NCBI GenBank assembly: GCA_002256115.1
Contig: NKIK01000039.1
Span: forward strand, 1 to 41,112
Direction: 5' to 3'
DNA from: Burkholderiales bacterium PBB3
GTDB taxonomy: Bacteria > Pseudomonadota > Gammaproteobacteria > Burkholderiales > Burkholderiaceae_C
Length of the DNA: 41,112 nucleotides
Shown here: positions 1 to 10,077 of the stretch, one piece after another
Numbering within the stretch: the stretch's first letter is position 1
How the letters are laid out: each line of letters opens with the position of its first letter
Notes under the pieces: generated by a model
The model's input: the letters and a program-made list of their open reading frames with translations, nothing else
Databases searched by the model: none
Told to the model about the DNA's origin: nothing
Made by a program: the position numbers and the translations under genes

Positions 1-96
1 CTGGGGGGTAATCTCTTGCAGCCGGGCCCACAGGAACCTGATGATTTCGTCCTTTTGCGCGTGGCTGAGTTGGCTGAGGTCGGGCAGGCTTTGCAT
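1..96 (-). CDS. IS66-family transposase, N-terminal fragment (runs off window)
   Basis: The minus strand from ATG at 96 encodes 32 residues beginning MQSLPDLSQLSHAQKDEII, open to the window edge. The LPDLSQLS...KD.LI..LW pattern is what I recall as the N terminus of single-ORF IS66-type (TnpC) transposases, which act on the element's own ends. The catalytic DDE part lies outside the window. Only about 87 bp separate this start from the putative element end near 183, leaving no room for the tnpA and tnpB genes of classical IS66, so an ISBst12-like single-gene layout is inferred. The family call rests on a short N terminus only. Confidence 0.6.
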   Translation of the reverse strand, partial: MQSLPDLSQLSHAQKDEIIRFLWARLQEITPQ

Positions 97-183
97 TGCG
101 GGCGATTGTCGCTCACTATTTCATAGCGGTGACGAATTCACGCGTTTATTCTCGATTTGAATCATTGGGAGCTGAGTAGTTAC
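1..183. mobile_element. Terminal part of an IS66-like insertion sequence
   Basis: The transposase fragment reads away from position 183. The string ctgagtagttac at 172-183 resembles the terminal inverted repeat of IS66-type elements (read inward, gtaactactcag). It ends 11 bp before the proC stop codon. The other end and the target duplication lie outside the window, so the boundary is inferred from motif resemblance only. Confidence 0.5.
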
Positions 184-194
184 TAAAAATGGCC

Positions 195-1010
195 TTAGTC
201 TTTGCCAAATTCATCGCCCAGCTCGGCGGCCCGCTTTTGCGCGGCAAACAGGGCCTCGGTAAAGCGCGCTTTGACGCCGCTGGCGTCCATACTGGTAATC
301 GCAGCATAGGTGGTGCCGCCCTTGCTGGTCACGCGCTGGCGCAGCACTTCGGGCGGCTCGTCGGACGCGCGGGCCAGCTCACCTGCGCCAATGAAGGTGG
401 CCACGGCCAGGCGGTAGGCCTGCTCGCGCGGCAAGCCCATGTCGGCCCCAGCAGCGGCCATGGCTTCCATGAAATAAAACATATACGCTGGGCCGGAGCC
501 GGACAGCGCCGTCACCGCGTCCAATTGCTCCTCGCGCTCCAGCCACATAAATTCGCCGGTGGTGCCCACAATGCGCTCGGCGTGCTGGCGGTCGCTTTCC
601 GTCACCGCCGGGCTGGCCACCATCGCGGTGATGCCTTTGCCAATCAGCGCCGGGGTATTGGGCATGCTGCGAATCACGCGCGCTACGCCCAGCCAGCGGG
701 CGATGCTGTCACTGCGAATACCTGCCGCCACGCTGATGTGCAGGGCATTGCGGGTGAAGGCTTGCACGGGAGAAGCGGCTTCCTTGAAAGTTTGCGGTTT
801 CACGGCCCAGATGACGATGCTGGCGCGCTCCAGAAACGCGCCGGCGGCGGGTTGGGCGTCAATGCCAAACTGGGTTTGTAAACGCGTGCGGGCCTCGTCA
901 AAGGGCTCCACCACGTCCAGGCGATCCTTGTGAAAACCGCTCTGCAGCAGGCCGCTGATAATCGCGCTGGCCATGTTGCCGCCACCCATAAATGCAATAT
1001 GCTCGACCAC
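195..1010 (-). CDS. proC: Pyrroline-5-carboxylate reductase
   Basis: This enzyme reduces 1-pyrroline-5-carboxylate to L-proline with NAD(P)H in the cytoplasm, the last step of proline synthesis. The N-terminal Rossmann motif FMGGGNM, the AVKPQ segment, the SMPNTPALIG motif and the C-terminal dimer-domain signature ALSGSGPAYMF...TSKGGTT are all present, and the length (about 271 aa) is normal. An ATG at 1016 lies directly against the ribosome site GGAG with zero spacing. The in-frame GTG at 1010 has six bases of spacing and is the better start; the ATG would add two residues. The gene diverges from glpK. An IS66-like end lies just beyond the stop codon, so any native downstream terminator has been displaced. 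Confidence 0.95.
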   Translation of the reverse strand: MVEHIAFMGGGNMASAIISGLLQSGFHKDRLDVVEPFDEARTRLQTQFGIDAQPAAGAFLERASIVIWAVKPQTFKEAASPVQAFTRNALHISVAAGIRSDSIARWLGVARVIRSMPNTPALIGKGITAMVASPAVTESDRQHAERIVGTTGEFMWLEREEQLDAVTALSGSGPAYMFYFMEAMAAAGADMGLPREQAYRLAVATFIGAGELARASDEPPEVLRQRVTSKGGTTYAAITSMDASGVKARFTEALFAAQKRAAELGDEFGKD

Positions 1011-1110
1011 TGACATCTCCTGGTTCGGTGTGATTGGCGGGCATTGTCGCAGGGATGCTCTGCCGCCCGACCTCCGCTACGGGATGCGGGTTTTCGCAAA
1101 GGATTGATCC

Positions 1111-2604
1111 ATGCAGTACATCCTGGCCCTGGATCAGGGCACCACCAGTTCGCGCGCCATCGTGTTTGATCGCGCTGGGCGCATCGTCAGCAGCGTACAG
1201 CAAGAGTTTCCCCAAATCTTCCCGCAGCCTGGTTGGGTGGAGCACGACGCCAGGACGCTCTGGTCGACCCAATGGGCCGTAGCCCGCCAAGCGCTTGCCA
1301 TACTGGGTGCCACTGTGGCCGATATTGCCGGCATCGGCATCACCAACCAACGCGAAACCACGGTGCTGTGGGACCGTGCCACCGGCCAACCCGTGTGCAA
1401 CGCCATTGTCTGGCAGGACCGCCGCACCGCCGCCCGCTGCGACGCCCTGCGTGACCAAGGCAAAGGTGCGCTGGTGCAGCGCAAAACCGGGCTGATGCTG
1501 GACGCCTACTTTTCAGCCACCAAGCTGGAATGGATGCTGGACCACGTGCCCGGTGCACGCCAGCGTGCTGAGCGCGGCGAGCTGGCTTTTGGCACGGTGG
1601 ATAGCTGGCTGGTCTGGAACCTGACCGGTGGGCGCTTACATGTCACCGATGCGAGCAATGCATCGCGCACGCTGCTGTTCAGTATCCATACGCTGCAGTG
1701 GGACGACACGCTGCTGACGCTGTTTCGCATTCCACGCAGCCTGTTGCCCACGGTGGTGCCCTCCAGCGGCGTACTGGGTGAGACGGATGCGGCCGTCTTC
1801 GGTGCACCCATCGCCATTGCCGGCATGGCGGGTGACCAGCAGGCGGCTACGTTTGGCCAAGCCTGTTTTCAGCCCGGCATGGCCAAAAACACCTATGGCA
1901 CGGGCTGTTTTATGCTGATGAACACCGGTACGGCGGCGGTGCCCAGTGCCTCGCGCCTGCTGACCACGGTGGCGTGGGTCGGGCCGGAAAATGCAGCCTG
2001 CTATGCGCTGGAGGGCTCGGTCTTCATGGGCGGGGCGACTATCCAGTGGCTGCGCGATGGGCTGCAAATCATCGCCTCCACCGATGCGATTGAGCCCCTG
2101 GCCCGCAGCGTGCCCGATGTGCAAGACGTGTACTTGGTGCCCGCCTTCACTGGCTTAGGTGCGCCGCATTGGGATGGTTTTGCCCGTGGCGCACTGATCG
2201 GCATGACCCGCGGCACCACGCGCGCCCACATCGCCCGCGCCGCGCTGGAGGCTATCGCGCTGCAGTCGGCCAATGTGTTTGCCGCCATGGCGCAGGACTC
2301 GGGCATTGCGCTCAAAGAATTGCGGGTGGACGGTGGCGCTGCGCGCAACGACCTGCTGATGCAAATGCAAGCCGACTTTTTGGGCGTGCCGGTGGTGCGC
2401 CCTCAGGTAACCGAGACCACGGCGCTGGGCGCTGCCTATCTGGCGGGGCTGGCTACTGGCTTTTGGGCCGGTGCCGATGAACTGACCTCGCACTGGGCGA
2501 TGGACAAAACCTTTGTGCCTGAATTGAAAGACGCCGCCCGCGCCGACAAGCTGGCCCGCTGGCAGCAAGCCATCGACCGTTCGCGCGCTTGGGCGGTGGC
2601 ATGA
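1111..2604 (+). CDS. glpK: Glycerol kinase
   Basis: Phosphorylates glycerol to sn-glycerol 3-phosphate with ATP in the cytoplasm. It is a FGGY-family kinase of the usual length (497 aa). Visible motifs include the N-terminal phosphate loop [32 protein letters not shown], the AGDQQAA segment, YGTGCFML and the C-terminal nucleotide-site motif [13 protein letters not shown]. The start has AAAGGA seven bases upstream. The stop overlaps the glpD start as ATGA, so the two are translationally coupled. No glpF transporter or glpR regulator is in view. Confidence 0.97.
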   Translation: MQYILALDQGTTSSRAIVFDRAGRIVSSVQQEFPQIFPQPGWVEHDARTLWSTQWAVARQALAILGATVADIAGIGITNQRETTVLWDRATGQPVCNAIVWQDRRTAARCDALRDQGKGALVQRKTGLMLDAYFSATKLEWMLDHVPGARQRAERGELAFGTVDSWLVWNLTGGRLHVTDASNASRTLLFSIHTLQWDDTLLTLFRIPRSLLPTVVPSSGVLGETDAAVFGAPIAIAGMAGDQQAATFGQACFQPGMAKNTYGTGCFMLMNTGTAAVPSASRLLTTVAWVGPENAACYALEGSVFMGGATIQWLRDGLQIIASTDAIEPLARSVPDVQDVYLVPAFTGLGAPHWDGFARGALIGMTRGTTRAHIARAALEAIALQSANVFAAMAQDSGIALKELRVDGGAARNDLLMQMQADFLGVPVVRPQVTETTALGAAYLAGLATGFWAGADELTSHWAMDKTFVPELKDAARADKLARWQQAIDRSRAWAVA

Positions 2605-4247
2605 ACGCGCCAACTCCCCACGCTGCAAGGCCCAACGGTTCCACTTTGCCTGGCAGTGCGGTCTTGCCCACCGAGCGTGGTGCAATGATGAATCGCTTGG
2701 CCGATGGCACGCAGTACGACATCGCCATCGTGGGCGGTGGCGCCACCGGCCTGGGCGTGGCGCTGGACGCTGCCAGTCGCGGCCTGCGCGTGGTGTTGCT
2801 CGAATCGCATGACTTTGCCAAGGGCACCTCCTCGCGCGCCACCAAGCTGCTGCACGGCGGTGTGCGCTACCTGGCCCAGGGCAATGTCAGCCTGGTTTAT
2901 GAGGCCTTGCACGAGCGCACCACACTCCTGCACAACGCGCCGCATCTGGCCCAACCACTGGCCTTTGTGATGCCGTCTTACAAATGGTGGGAAACCCCGT
3001 TCTATGGCCTGGGGCTGGTGTTGTATGACCTGCTGGCGGGCAAAGCGGGGCTGGGCAAGACACGGTTTTTGGGCCGCGAAGGGGCTTTGGCTGCGTTACC
3101 GGGCGTCAACCCATCGGGCCTCAAGGGCGGCGTCAAATATTGGGATGGTCAGTTTGACGATGCACGCCTAGCCATCACGCTGGCCAAGACCGCAGCCCAG
3201 GCTGGAGCCTTGTTGGTCAATTACTGCCCGGTGGAGGAATTGCTTTATACCGATGGCAAGGTATCCGGCCTGCGATGCCAGGATGCGGAGACGGGGCAAA
3301 GCATTGCAGTGAACGCCCGGTGTGTCATCAATGCCACCGGCGTCTGGGTGGATGCCCTGCGCCACAAAGACGGCGACGTGACCGTGGCGTCAGGGGGCAA
3401 ACCCGTGCGCGACATGGTGGCTCCCAGCCAGGGCGTGCATCTGGTCGTGGATGCGGAGTTTTTGGGGTCGGACACGGCGCTGATGGTGCCCAAGACGGCC
3501 GATGGCCGGGTTTTGTTTGCCGTGCCTTGGCTGGGCAAGGTCATTTTGGGCACCACCGACACCCCGCGCCATGACTTGGCCCGGGAGCCCCAGCCATTCA
3601 AAGCCGAGGTCGACTTCATATTAGAAGAGGCAGGCCGTTACCTGCGCAAAGCGCCCACGCGGGCCGATGTACGTAGCATCTGGGTGGGCCTGCGCCCGCT
3701 GGTCAAGCCGCAAGACGATGACGGGGCCACTACCAAGGGTTTGAGCCGGGAGCACACCGTATTGGTCAGCCGCAGTGGCTTGGTCACGGTCACGGGCGGC
3801 AAATGGACGACTTATCGGGCGATGGCCGAGGACGTGATGCAGCGTTGCACTTCCAGTGGACTGGTTCCCGCTGGGCGGGCCGCGAATACCGAGCAGTTGC
3901 ATCTCAGTGGCTATGAAGTCCATCACCAGGCCGTTTCCATGAGCCAAGCCCAGGGCTTGCATGCCTACGGGGCCGAAAAGAGCTTGGTTTTGGCATTGCC
4001 CGGTGCCAGCCGGGAGTTGGCTCCAGGCTTGACCGAGGCCATGGTGCGCTATGCCGCGCTGTATGAATATGCTCGCACTGCAGAGGATGTATTGGCCCGG
4101 CGCCACCGGGTTTTATTTCTGGATGCCCGCCTGGCAGCCACTTTGGCCCCTGAGGTCGGGCGTTTGTTGCAAGAAATCACGGGGCAAGACCCAAAAATCG
4201 AAGAATTTATCGCTCTAACAACACAATATTTGCATTGGCCCACATAA
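2601..4247 (+). CDS. glpD: Aerobic glycerol-3-phosphate dehydrogenase
   Basis: Oxidises glycerol 3-phosphate to dihydroxyacetone phosphate with FAD and passes electrons to quinone at the inner membrane. From the ATG at 2601 it is 548 aa. The FAD-binding motif [10 protein letters not shown] lies at about residues 43-52, followed by [15 protein letters not shown] and, further on, LRPLVKP and [15 protein letters not shown], all typical of GlpD. The 2601 start is chosen because it overlaps the glpK stop (ATGA). Two further in-frame ATGs at 2685 and 2688 would remove about 28 unconserved residues and give a more family-typical N terminus. With glpK it forms the glycerol catabolic operon. Confidence 0.96.
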   Translation: MNAPTPHAARPNGSTLPGSAVLPTERGAMMNRLADGTQYDIAIVGGGATGLGVALDAASRGLRVVLLESHDFAKGTSSRATKLLHGGVRYLAQGNVSLVYEALHERTTLLHNAPHLAQPLAFVMPSYKWWETPFYGLGLVLYDLLAGKAGLGKTRFLGREGALAALPGVNPSGLKGGVKYWDGQFDDARLAITLAKTAAQAGALLVNYCPVEELLYTDGKVSGLRCQDAETGQSIAVNARCVINATGVWVDALRHKDGDVTVASGGKPVRDMVAPSQGVHLVVDAEFLGSDTALMVPKTADGRVLFAVPWLGKVILGTTDTPRHDLAREPQPFKAEVDFILEEAGRYLRKAPTRADVRSIWVGLRPLVKPQDDDGATTKGLSREHTVLVSRSGLVTVTGGKWTTYRAMAEDVMQRCTSSGLVPAGRAANTEQLHLSGYEVHHQAVSMSQAQGLHAYGAEKSLVLALPGASRELAPGLTEAMVRYAALYEYARTAEDVLARRHRVLFLDARLAATLAPEVGRLLQEITGQDPKIEEFIALTTQYLHWPT

Positions 4248-4253
4248 AAGCTG

Positions 4254-4282
4254 TTGACGAAGCGAATTAGCCCATGCATAAT
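4254..4282 (+). promoter_or_regulatory. Probable sigma70 promoter of the spc ribosomal operon
   Basis: TTGACG (4254-4259), a 17-bp spacer and CATAAT (4277-4282) lie seven bases past the glpD stop. Transcription would start near 4289 and give a leader of roughly 158 nt before rplN. No S10-operon gene precedes rplN, so the operon needs its own promoter here, which supports the call. The leader has no motif I recognise. The rplN ribosome site (GGGA) is weak. Confidence 0.65.
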
Positions 4283-4446
4283 CGAGGGCTTCGCTTGAAA
4301 AGGCGTAGGTTCTGCCCAAATGGAGGCGATGTGAGTGGTTCATATCGCGTACAGCGGGCCCAAGACTGACTCGGTGTGGTGGTTTTGTTGGCGTATTTCG
4401 ATACCGTCAACGGACGCTGCTCCTGGTGCAAGTTGGGAATATATAA

Positions 4447-4815
4447 ATGATCCAGACTGAATCTCGATTAGAAGTGGCCGACAACACTGGCGCGAAATCT
4501 GTCCTCTGCATTAAGGTGCTGGGCGGTTCTAAGCGTCGTTATGCAAGTGTTGGCGACATTATTAAAGTTAGCATCAAAGAAGCTGCTCCTCGTTCACGCG
4601 TCAAAAAAGGCGAAGTGTATAGCGCGGTTGTGGTTCGCACTGCCAAGGGCATCCGCCGCAGTGACGGTTCTTTGGTGAAATTTGATGGCAACGCAGCTGT
4701 GCTGTTGAACGCCAAACTAGAGCCCATCGGCACCCGTATTTTTGGACCCGTGACGCGTGAATTGCGTACCGAAAAGTTCATGAAGATCGTGTCCCTGGCC
4801 CCTGAAGTTTTGTAA
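4447..4815 (+). CDS. rplN: 50S ribosomal protein uL14 (L14)
   Basis: Large-subunit protein at the 30S interface near bL19, contributing to an intersubunit bridge. It has the full 122-aa length and the typical start [17 protein letters not shown], then [13 protein letters not shown] and GNAAVLLN. It is the first gene of the spc operon here; in many bacteria it directly follows rpsQ, which is absent. The upstream ribosome site is poor, so its translation may depend on leader structure. Confidence 0.98.
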   Translation: MIQTESRLEVADNTGAKSVLCIKVLGGSKRRYASVGDIIKVSIKEAAPRSRVKKGEVYSAVVVRTAKGIRRSDGSLVKFDGNAAVLLNAKLEPIGTRIFGPVTRELRTEKFMKIVSLAPEVL

Positions 4816-4824
4816 GGACCGGCC

Positions 4825-5145
4825 ATGAACAAGATTCGCAAAGGCGACGAAGTCATCGTTATCGCAGGTCGCGATAAGGGTAAGCGCGGAGTGATCTCCT
4901 TGCGCAAAGACGACTCTCACGTGGTTGTCGATGGTATTAACTTGGTGAAGAAACACACCAAGCCAAATCCCATGAAGGGCACAACCGGCGGCATCGTTGA
5001 AAAGACCATGCCAATTCACCAGTCTAACGTAGCTATTTTCAATGCTGCAACTGGTAAAGCTGATCGTGTGGGCATCAAGCTGCTGGCTGACGGTAAGCGC
5101 GTTCGCGTTTACAAGTCCTCTGGCGAAGAAATCAAGGTGGCATAA
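4825..5145 (+). CDS. rplX: 50S ribosomal protein uL24 (L24)
   Basis: Early assembly protein that binds the 5' region of 23S rRNA. The 106-aa product shows the KOW motif segment [19 protein letters not shown] near the N terminus and [13 protein letters not shown], both diagnostic. AAGGA overlaps the rplN stop and serves the start nine bases on. The gene ends two bases before rplE, whose ribosome site (AAGGTGG) lies inside this coding region. Confidence 0.98.
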   Translation: MNKIRKGDEVIVIAGRDKGKRGVISLRKDDSHVVVDGINLVKKHTKPNPMKGTTGGIVEKTMPIHQSNVAIFNAATGKADRVGIKLLADGKRVRVYKSSGEEIKVA

Positions 5146-5147
5146 GC

Positions 5148-5687
5148 ATGGCACGTCTGCAACAACAATTCCGCGAAAAATTGGCTCCTGAGCTGATGGC
5201 CAAGTTTGGCTACACCTCGCCAATGCAGGTTCCTCGTCTGACCAAGATCACTCTGAACATGGGTGTGAGCGAAGCCGTAGCCGACAAGAAGGTTATGGAT
5301 CACGCAGTAAGCGATCTGACTAAGATTGCTGGCCAGAAGCCAGTGGTCACTATGTCAAAGAAAGCTATCGCGGGTTTCAAGATCCGTGAAAACCAAGCAA
5401 TTGGTTGCATGGTGACTTTGCGTGGCGTACAGATGTATGAGTTCTTGGATCGTTTCGTGACCGTGGCTCTGCCCCGTGTTCGTGACTTCCGTGGTATCTC
5501 CGGTCGTGCCTTTGATGGCCGCGGTAACTACAACATCGGCGTCAAAGAGCAGATCATTTTTCCTGAAATTGAATATGACAAGGTTGATGCCTTGCGCGGC
5601 CTCAATATCAGTATCACCACAACGGCCAAGACCGACGAAGAGTGCAAGGCACTGCTCGCTGGCTTCCGTTTCCCGTTCAAGAATTGA
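5148..5687 (+). CDS. rplE: 50S ribosomal protein uL5 (L5)
   Basis: Binds 5S rRNA and forms part of the central protuberance, contacting P-site tRNA. The 179-aa product has the usual full length and carries [15 protein letters not shown] near residue 25 and the C-terminal [16 protein letters not shown]...F pattern of L5. The start lies two bases after the rplX stop, so the pair is almost certainly translationally coupled. In E. coli, S8 represses this operon by binding mRNA at rplE; I cannot demonstrate that site here. Confidence 0.98.
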   Translation: MARLQQQFREKLAPELMAKFGYTSPMQVPRLTKITLNMGVSEAVADKKVMDHAVSDLTKIAGQKPVVTMSKKAIAGFKIRENQAIGCMVTLRGVQMYEFLDRFVTVALPRVRDFRGISGRAFDGRGNYNIGVKEQIIFPEIEYDKVDALRGLNISITTTAKTDEECKALLAGFRFPFKN

Positions 5688-5695
5688 GGTGACCT

Positions 5696-6001
5696 GTGGC
5701 TAAGATGGCATTAATCGAACGCGAAAACAAGCGCGACAAATTGGCAGCAAAGTATGCCAAGAAGTACGCTGAATTCAAGGCAATCGCCGCAGATGCAAAG
5801 CGCACTGACGACGAGCGCGCTGCAGCCCGCTTGGGTCTGCAAAAGCTGCCTAAGAACGCTAACCCCCACCGCCAGCGCAACCGCTGCTCGATTACTGGAC
5901 GTCCTCGTGGCACGTTCCAGCATTTTGGGCTCGGCCGCTCCAAAATTCGTGAAATGGCTTTTGCCGGAGAAATCCCAGGCATCGTCAAAGCCAGCTGGTA
6001 A
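5696..6001 (+). CDS. rpsN: 30S ribosomal protein uS14 (S14), zinc-free type
   Basis: Small-subunit head protein. The 101-aa product starts (V/M)[15 protein letters not shown] and ends with [13 protein letters not shown]...[18 protein letters not shown], the long E. coli-like S14. It lacks the paired CxxC zinc knuckles of the short form. The start codon is GTG at 5696, placed by GAGGTG just upstream; no ATG fits the conserved N terminus. It sits between rplE and rpsH as in most proteobacteria. Confidence 0.98.
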   Translation: MAKMALIERENKRDKLAAKYAKKYAEFKAIAADAKRTDDERAAARLGLQKLPKNANPHRQRNRCSITGRPRGTFQHFGLGRSKIREMAFAGEIPGIVKASW

Positions 6002-6018
6002 GCGACAGGAGAACAAAC

Positions 6019-6414
6019 ATGAGCATGAGTGATCCCATCGCCGATCTGTTGACACGCATTCGCAATGCGCAAATGGTTGCCAAGACTACGGTTTCTGTGC
6101 CGTCTTCGAAAGTAAAAATTGCGATTGCCCAAGTGTTGAAAGACGAAGGCTATATCGACGGTTTCAAGGTTTCCAACGAAGGCGGCAAGGCCGAATTGGA
6201 AATCGCCCTGAAATACTACGCAGGTAAGCCTGTGATTGAGCGCATTGAACGTGTGAGCCGTCCTGGCCTGCGCGTTTACCGCGGCAGTGATGCAATTCCT
6301 CAAGTCCAAAACGGCTTGGGTGTGGCAATCGTAACAACGCCCCAGGGCGTGATGACAGATCGCAAAGCGCGCGCAACCGGTGTCGGTGGCGAAGTTTTGT
6401 GCTACGTCGCTTAA
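6019..6414 (+). CDS. rpsH: 30S ribosomal protein uS8 (S8)
   Basis: Primary 16S rRNA binder (helix 21 region) and, in E. coli, the translational repressor of the spc operon. It is 131 aa, with the start [18 protein letters not shown] and the C-terminal [10 protein letters not shown] typical of S8. A second ATG two codons in is possible, but AGGAGA at 6007-6012 is spaced correctly for 6019. Confidence 0.98.
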   Translation: MSMSDPIADLLTRIRNAQMVAKTTVSVPSSKVKIAIAQVLKDEGYIDGFKVSNEGGKAELEIALKYYAGKPVIERIERVSRPGLRVYRGSDAIPQVQNGLGVAIVTTPQGVMTDRKARATGVGGEVLCYVA

Positions 6415-6435
6415 CCCTACAAGGAGAAATTAAAA

Positions 6436-6969
6436 ATGTCCCGTGTAGGTAAACTGCCCGTCGTCGTACCCGCAGGTGTAGAGGTCTCTGTGAAAGATTC
6501 CACTATCAGCGTTAAAGGTACTGGCGGCACATTGCAGCTGACTTTGAACTCCTTGGTAACGTTGGAAAACGCTGCCGGCAAGTTGAGTTTCAAAGCAGCA
6601 AACGATTCTCGCGAAGCCGATGCTATGTCCGGCACCATGCGTCAGCTGGTGAACAACATGGTGGGCGGTGTGACCAAGGGCTTTGAGAAGAAGCTGAATC
6701 TGGTGGGTGTGGGTTACAAAGCCCAAGCCACTGGTGCCAAGCTGAACCTGGCTGTTGGTTATTCCCATCCGGTCAACTTTGATATGCCTGCTGGCATCAC
6801 GGTGACCACGCCGACCCCAACCGAAATCCTGATCAAGGGTGCGGATCGTCAGCGTGTGGGTCAAATCGCCGCTGAAGTTCGTGCTGTTCGTCCGCCAGAG
6901 CCCTACAAGGGTAAAGGCATCCGCTATGCGGACGAAAAGATCACGATCAAAGAAACTAAGAAGAAATAA
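6436..6969 (+). CDS. rplF: 50S ribosomal protein uL6 (L6)
   Basis: Large-subunit protein near the factor-binding site and the sarcin-ricin loop. The 177-aa product begins [17 protein letters not shown] and has the second-domain signature VGYKAQ...GYSHPV and, near the end, [13 protein letters not shown], both highly conserved. AAGGAG stands nine bases upstream of the ATG. It is placed canonically between rpsH and rplR. Confidence 0.98.
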   Translation: MSRVGKLPVVVPAGVEVSVKDSTISVKGTGGTLQLTLNSLVTLENAAGKLSFKAANDSREADAMSGTMRQLVNNMVGGVTKGFEKKLNLVGVGYKAQATGAKLNLAVGYSHPVNFDMPAGITVTTPTPTEILIKGADRQRVGQIAAEVRAVRPPEPYKGKGIRYADEKITIKETKKK

Positions 6970-6980
6970 GGAGCTGCAAC

Positions 6981-7346
6981 ATGTTGACCAAAAAAGAGCA
7001 GCGTCTTCGCAGAGCCCGTCAAACCCGTATCCGCATCGCCGATCAAGGCGTTGCACGGTTGACGGTCAACCGCACCAATTTGCATATTTACGCCAGTGTT
7101 ATCTCTGGCGACGGTGGCAAGGTGTTGGCCACTGCTTCTACAGCTGAAGTCGATGTCCGTAAATCCCTGGGTGGATCGGGCAAAGGCGGCAACGTAGCTG
7201 CAGCTCAGATCATTGGCAAGCGCGTGGCTGAACGAGCCAAAGCAGCCGGTGTCGAGAAAGTGGCATTTGATCGTGCAGGTTTTGCGTACCATGGCCGCGT
7301 TAAAGCGCTGGCTGATGCGGCACGTGAAGCTGGCTTGCAGTTCTAA
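6981..7346 (+). CDS. rplR: 50S ribosomal protein uL18 (L18)
   Basis: Binds 5S rRNA with L5 and brings it to the 50S subunit. The 121-aa product has the basic N terminus [19 protein letters not shown] and the C-terminal [28 protein letters not shown] typical of bacterial L18 (quoted in parts: [15 protein letters not shown]). AAGGAG is seven bases before the ATG, and the gap to rplF is 11 bases. Confidence 0.98.
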   Translation: MLTKKEQRLRRARQTRIRIADQGVARLTVNRTNLHIYASVISGDGGKVLATASTAEVDVRKSLGGSGKGGNVAAAQIIGKRVAERAKAAGVEKVAFDRAGFAYHGRVKALADAAREAGLQF

Positions 7347-7363
7347 GCAGATCGGAAATAAAG

Positions 7364-7888
7364 ATGGCTAAAGTACAAGCGAAAATGCAAGGCAAGGCAG
7401 AGGGTCCTGAGGACGGCTTGCGCGAAAAGATGATCGCGATCAATCGCGTCACCAAAGTGGTTAAGGGCGGTCGTATCCTCGGCTTCGCTGCTCTGACCGT
7501 TGTGGGTGATGGCGAAGGTCGCATCGGCATGGGCAAGGGCAAGTCGAAAGAAGTGCCTGCTGCTGTGCAAAAAGCGATGGAAGAAGCGCGTCGCAACATG
7601 ATCAAGGTGTCGTTGAAGAACGGCTCCATTCACCACAAGGTGATGGGTCACCATGGTGCAGCCAACGTAATGATGGCTCCTGCTCCTAAGGGAACAGGCA
7701 TTATTGCTGGCGGCCCGATGCGCGCTGTTTTTGAAGTGGTTGGTATTACCGACATCGTGGCCAAGAGCCATGGTTCGAGCAACCCTTACAACATGGTTCG
7801 TGCAACGTTGGATGCCCTGAAAGTGTCGACGACACCTTCCGAAGTGGCAGCCAAGCGCGGCAAGACCGTTGAAGAGATCTTCGTTTAA
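7364..7888 (+). CDS. rpsE: 30S ribosomal protein uS5 (S5)
   Basis: Small-subunit protein at the mRNA entry site, important for decoding accuracy and mRNA unwinding. The 174-aa product shows the double-stranded RNA-binding N-terminal fold ([20 protein letters not shown]), the glycine-rich [19 protein letters not shown] loop near residues 45-65, and the C-terminal [16 protein letters not shown]...[11 protein letters not shown]. It sits in the usual place between rplR and rpmD. Confidence 0.98.
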   Translation: MAKVQAKMQGKAEGPEDGLREKMIAINRVTKVVKGGRILGFAALTVVGDGEGRIGMGKGKSKEVPAAVQKAMEEARRNMIKVSLKNGSIHHKVMGHHGAANVMMAPAPKGTGIIAGGPMRAVFEVVGITDIVAKSHGSSNPYNMVRATLDALKVSTTPSEVAAKRGKTVEEIFV

Positions 7889-7902
7889 TCGAGGACTGCA
7901 CC

Positions 7903-8085
7903 ATGACAACACAACAAACCGTAAAAATCCAATTGGTGCGTAGCCCCATTGGTTGCAAAGAATCTCACCGCGCTACTGTGCGTGGTCTGGGCCTGCGCAA
8001 GATCCGTAGCACAAGTGAACTGGTGGATACACCGGAAGTGCGCGGCATGATTAACAAGATCGCCTACCTGGTTCGGGTGCTCTAA
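7903..8085 (+). CDS. rpmD: 50S ribosomal protein uL30 (L30)
   Basis: Small large-subunit protein of 60 aa, with the pattern [20 protein letters not shown], then [15 protein letters not shown] and a C-terminal IAYLVRVL. It lies 14 bases after rpsE with GAGGA before the start, and 10 bases before rplO, the canonical order. L30 binds 23S rRNA and is dispensable in some bacteria; its presence is normal for betaproteobacteria. Confidence 0.98.
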   Translation: MTTQQTVKIQLVRSPIGCKESHRATVRGLGLRKIRSTSELVDTPEVRGMINKIAYLVRVL

Positions 8086-8095
8086 GGAGTCAATG

Positions 8096-8527
8096 ATGGA
8101 ACTCAATAGCATTAAGCCAGCTGATGGTGCCAAGCACTACAAGCGTCGCGTTGGACGCGGCATCGGCTCCGGTCTGGGTAAGACAGCCGGTCGTGGACAT
8201 AAAGGCCAAAAATCACGCTCCGGCGGTGGTCCTGCAGTGGGCTTTGAAGGTGGTCAGATGCCTATGCATCGCCGCTTGCCTAAGCGTGGTTTCAAATCGC
8301 ATTTGCTGCAATTCAATGCCGAAGTAACTTTGACTTCCTTGGAAGTCTTGGGCTTGGCCGAAGTTGACTTGCTGGTGCTGAAGCAAGCCCGCTTGGTTGG
8401 GCAATTGGCCAAGGTTGTGAAGGTGATTAACACCGGCGCAATTACCAAGGCGGTGAAGCTCAATGGCATTGGCGCTACTGCCGGTGCTAAAGCTGCGATC
8501 GAAGCCGTTGGCGGCAGCGTCGCCTAA
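8096..8527 (+). CDS. rplO: 50S ribosomal protein uL15 (L15)
   Basis: Late assembly protein of the large subunit. The product begins [20 protein letters not shown], then [19 protein letters not shown], the glycine/arginine-rich extension that threads into 23S rRNA. Two adjacent ATGs occur at 8093 and 8096. AAGGAG at 8084-8089 is three bases from the first and six from the second, and the family normally starts MELN, so 8096 (143 aa) is preferred. Confidence 0.97.
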   Translation: MELNSIKPADGAKHYKRRVGRGIGSGLGKTAGRGHKGQKSRSGGGPAVGFEGGQMPMHRRLPKRGFKSHLLQFNAEVTLTSLEVLGLAEVDLLVLKQARLVGQLAKVVKVINTGAITKAVKLNGIGATAGAKAAIEAVGGSVA

Positions 8528-8550
8528 ATCTGATTCGCGAAGAGGCATAC

Positions 8551-9861
8551 GTGGCAACTAACGCAGCTCAAATGGCAAAGACAGGAAAGTTCGGCGATTT
8601 GCGTCGTCGACTCGTGTTTTTGTTACTGGCCCTGGTGGTGTACCGCATTGGTGCGCACATTCCTGTGCCAGGTGTTGATCCTGAGCAGTTGAAGCAACTC
8701 TTCAATAGTCAGCAGGGCGGAATACTGAGTTTGTTCAACATGTTTTCGGGCGGCGCGCTGTCCCGGTTCACGATTTTTGCATTGGGAATTACGCCGTATA
8801 TTTCGGCGTCAATCATCATGCAGTTGTTGACGTATGTGTTGCCGGCTTTTGAGCAATTGAAAAAAGAGGGTGAAGCTGGTCGTCGCAAGATTACGCAGTA
8901 CACCCGCTACGGTACTTTGGGTTTGGCTTTGTTCCAGTCTCTGGGTATTGCCGTGGCTTTAGAGAACTCGGCTGGGCTGGTGATCGCACCAGGGTTCGGT
9001 TTCCGAATGACAGCGGTTGTAACGCTCACTGCCGGGACAATGTTCCTGATGTGGTTGGGCGAGCAGATTACCGAGCGTGGTCTGGGCAACGGCATCTCTA
9101 TCTTGATTTTTGGTGGTATCGCTGCTGGGCTCCCAAGCGGGGTCGGTAACTTACTAGAGTTGGTCCGCACAGGTGCGATGAGTATTCTTGTAGCCCTGGT
9201 GGTAGTCGTGTTAGTTGCGGCAGTAACCTACTTTGTGGTGTTTGTGGAGCGTGGGCAACGCAAAATTCTGGTGAATTACGCCAGACGACAAGTGGGCAAT
9301 AAGGTCTACGGTGGACAGTCATCACACCTGCCATTGAAGTTAAATATGGCCGGCGTTATTCCTCCCATTTTTGCTTCGTCCATTATTTTGATGCCTGCCA
9401 CCATTGCAAATTGGTTTGGCTCTGATGAGTCGATGCGTTGGTTGAAGGATGCCGCTGGTTTACTGGCCCCTGGTCAGCCGGTGTACGTCATGCTGTATGC
9501 CGCTGCTATTGTGTTTTTCTGCTTCTTCTACACGGCGCTGGTATTCAACAGCCGTGAGACCGCAGACAACTTGAAGAAGAGCGGTGCGTTCATTCCCGGC
9601 ATTCGTCCCGGTGAGCACACTGCCAAGTACATTGACAAGATTCTGCTGAGACTGACTTTGGCTGGTGCAATCTACATTACCTTCGTGTGTTTATTGCCCG
9701 AAATTTTGATCTTGAAGTACAACGTACCGTTCTACTTTGGCGGGACCTCACTACTGATCATTGTGGTTGTGACTATGGATTTCATGGCACAGGTGCAAAA
9801 CTATCTGATGTCGCAGCAGTATGAATCTCTGCTGAAGAAGGCGAACTTCAAGGCATCTTGA
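8551..9861 (+). CDS. secY: Preprotein translocase subunit SecY
   Basis: Forms the protein-conducting channel of the SecYEG translocon in the inner membrane. The 436-aa product has about ten hydrophobic helices. It shows the conserved [13 protein letters not shown] near the N terminus, [17 protein letters not shown], the cytoplasmic-loop GERGIGNG-like segment ([16 protein letters not shown]), [15 protein letters not shown] and the C-terminal [18 protein letters not shown]. The start codon is GTG at 8551. It follows rplO, as in most bacteria. No infA follows, unlike in Burkholderia. Confidence 0.98.
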   Translation: MATNAAQMAKTGKFGDLRRRLVFLLLALVVYRIGAHIPVPGVDPEQLKQLFNSQQGGILSLFNMFSGGALSRFTIFALGITPYISASIIMQLLTYVLPAFEQLKKEGEAGRRKITQYTRYGTLGLALFQSLGIAVALENSAGLVIAPGFGFRMTAVVTLTAGTMFLMWLGEQITERGLGNGISILIFGGIAAGLPSGVGNLLELVRTGAMSILVALVVVVLVAAVTYFVVFVERGQRKILVNYARRQVGNKVYGGQSSHLPLKLNMAGVIPPIFASSIILMPATIANWFGSDESMRWLKDAAGLLAPGQPVYVMLYAAAIVFFCFFYTALVFNSRETADNLKKSGAFIPGIRPGEHTAKYIDKILLRLTLAGAIYITFVCLLPEILILKYNVPFYFGGTSLLIIVVVTMDFMAQVQNYLMSQQYESLLKKANFKAS

Positions 9862-9939
9862 GTTGTAGGTTTAGAGTAAATAGCGCCTGTTCCGCGCGAA
9901 TCGAAGTCGGAACGAAGCGAAGTGTTTTAGGAGAGAAAA

Positions 9940-10053
9940 ATGAAAGTTTCGGCTTCGGTCAAGAAAATTTGCCGCAACTGCAAAATCATCCGTCGTAAGG
10001 GTGTAGTGCGTGTGATCTGTACGGATCCACGTCACAAGCAGCGGCAGGGCTAA
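9940..10053 (+). CDS. rpmJ: 50S ribosomal protein bL36 (L36), zinc-binding form
   Basis: A 37-aa protein read directly from the sequence: ATG at 9940, TAA at 10051-10053, starting [19 protein letters not shown]. Cys11, Cys14, Cys27 and His32 form the zinc ribbon of the C+ type. It binds 23S rRNA near L6 and L16 and is the last gene of the spc operon. AGGAGA precedes the start. The 78-bp gap after secY contains no infA, only an inverted repeat (GTTCCG 9889-9894 with CGGAAC 9908-9913) whose role is unclear. Confidence 0.97.
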   Translation: MKVSASVKKICRNCKIIRRKGVVRVICTDPRHKQRQG

Positions 10054-10077
10054 TTGCAAGAGTTTTAGAGGACGAAA

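Noticed and set aside
189..881. 230-codon plus-strand frame opposite proC
   Set aside because: It is the mirror of a clearly conserved gene in GC-rich DNA; no ribosome site or family resemblance.
1636..2124. Long minus-strand frames across glpK and glpD
   Set aside because: Antisense shadows of strongly conserved kinase and dehydrogenase genes.
9862..9939. Possible infA between secY and rpmJ
   Set aside because: The gap is only 78 bp and contains no frame of the needed 72 codons.
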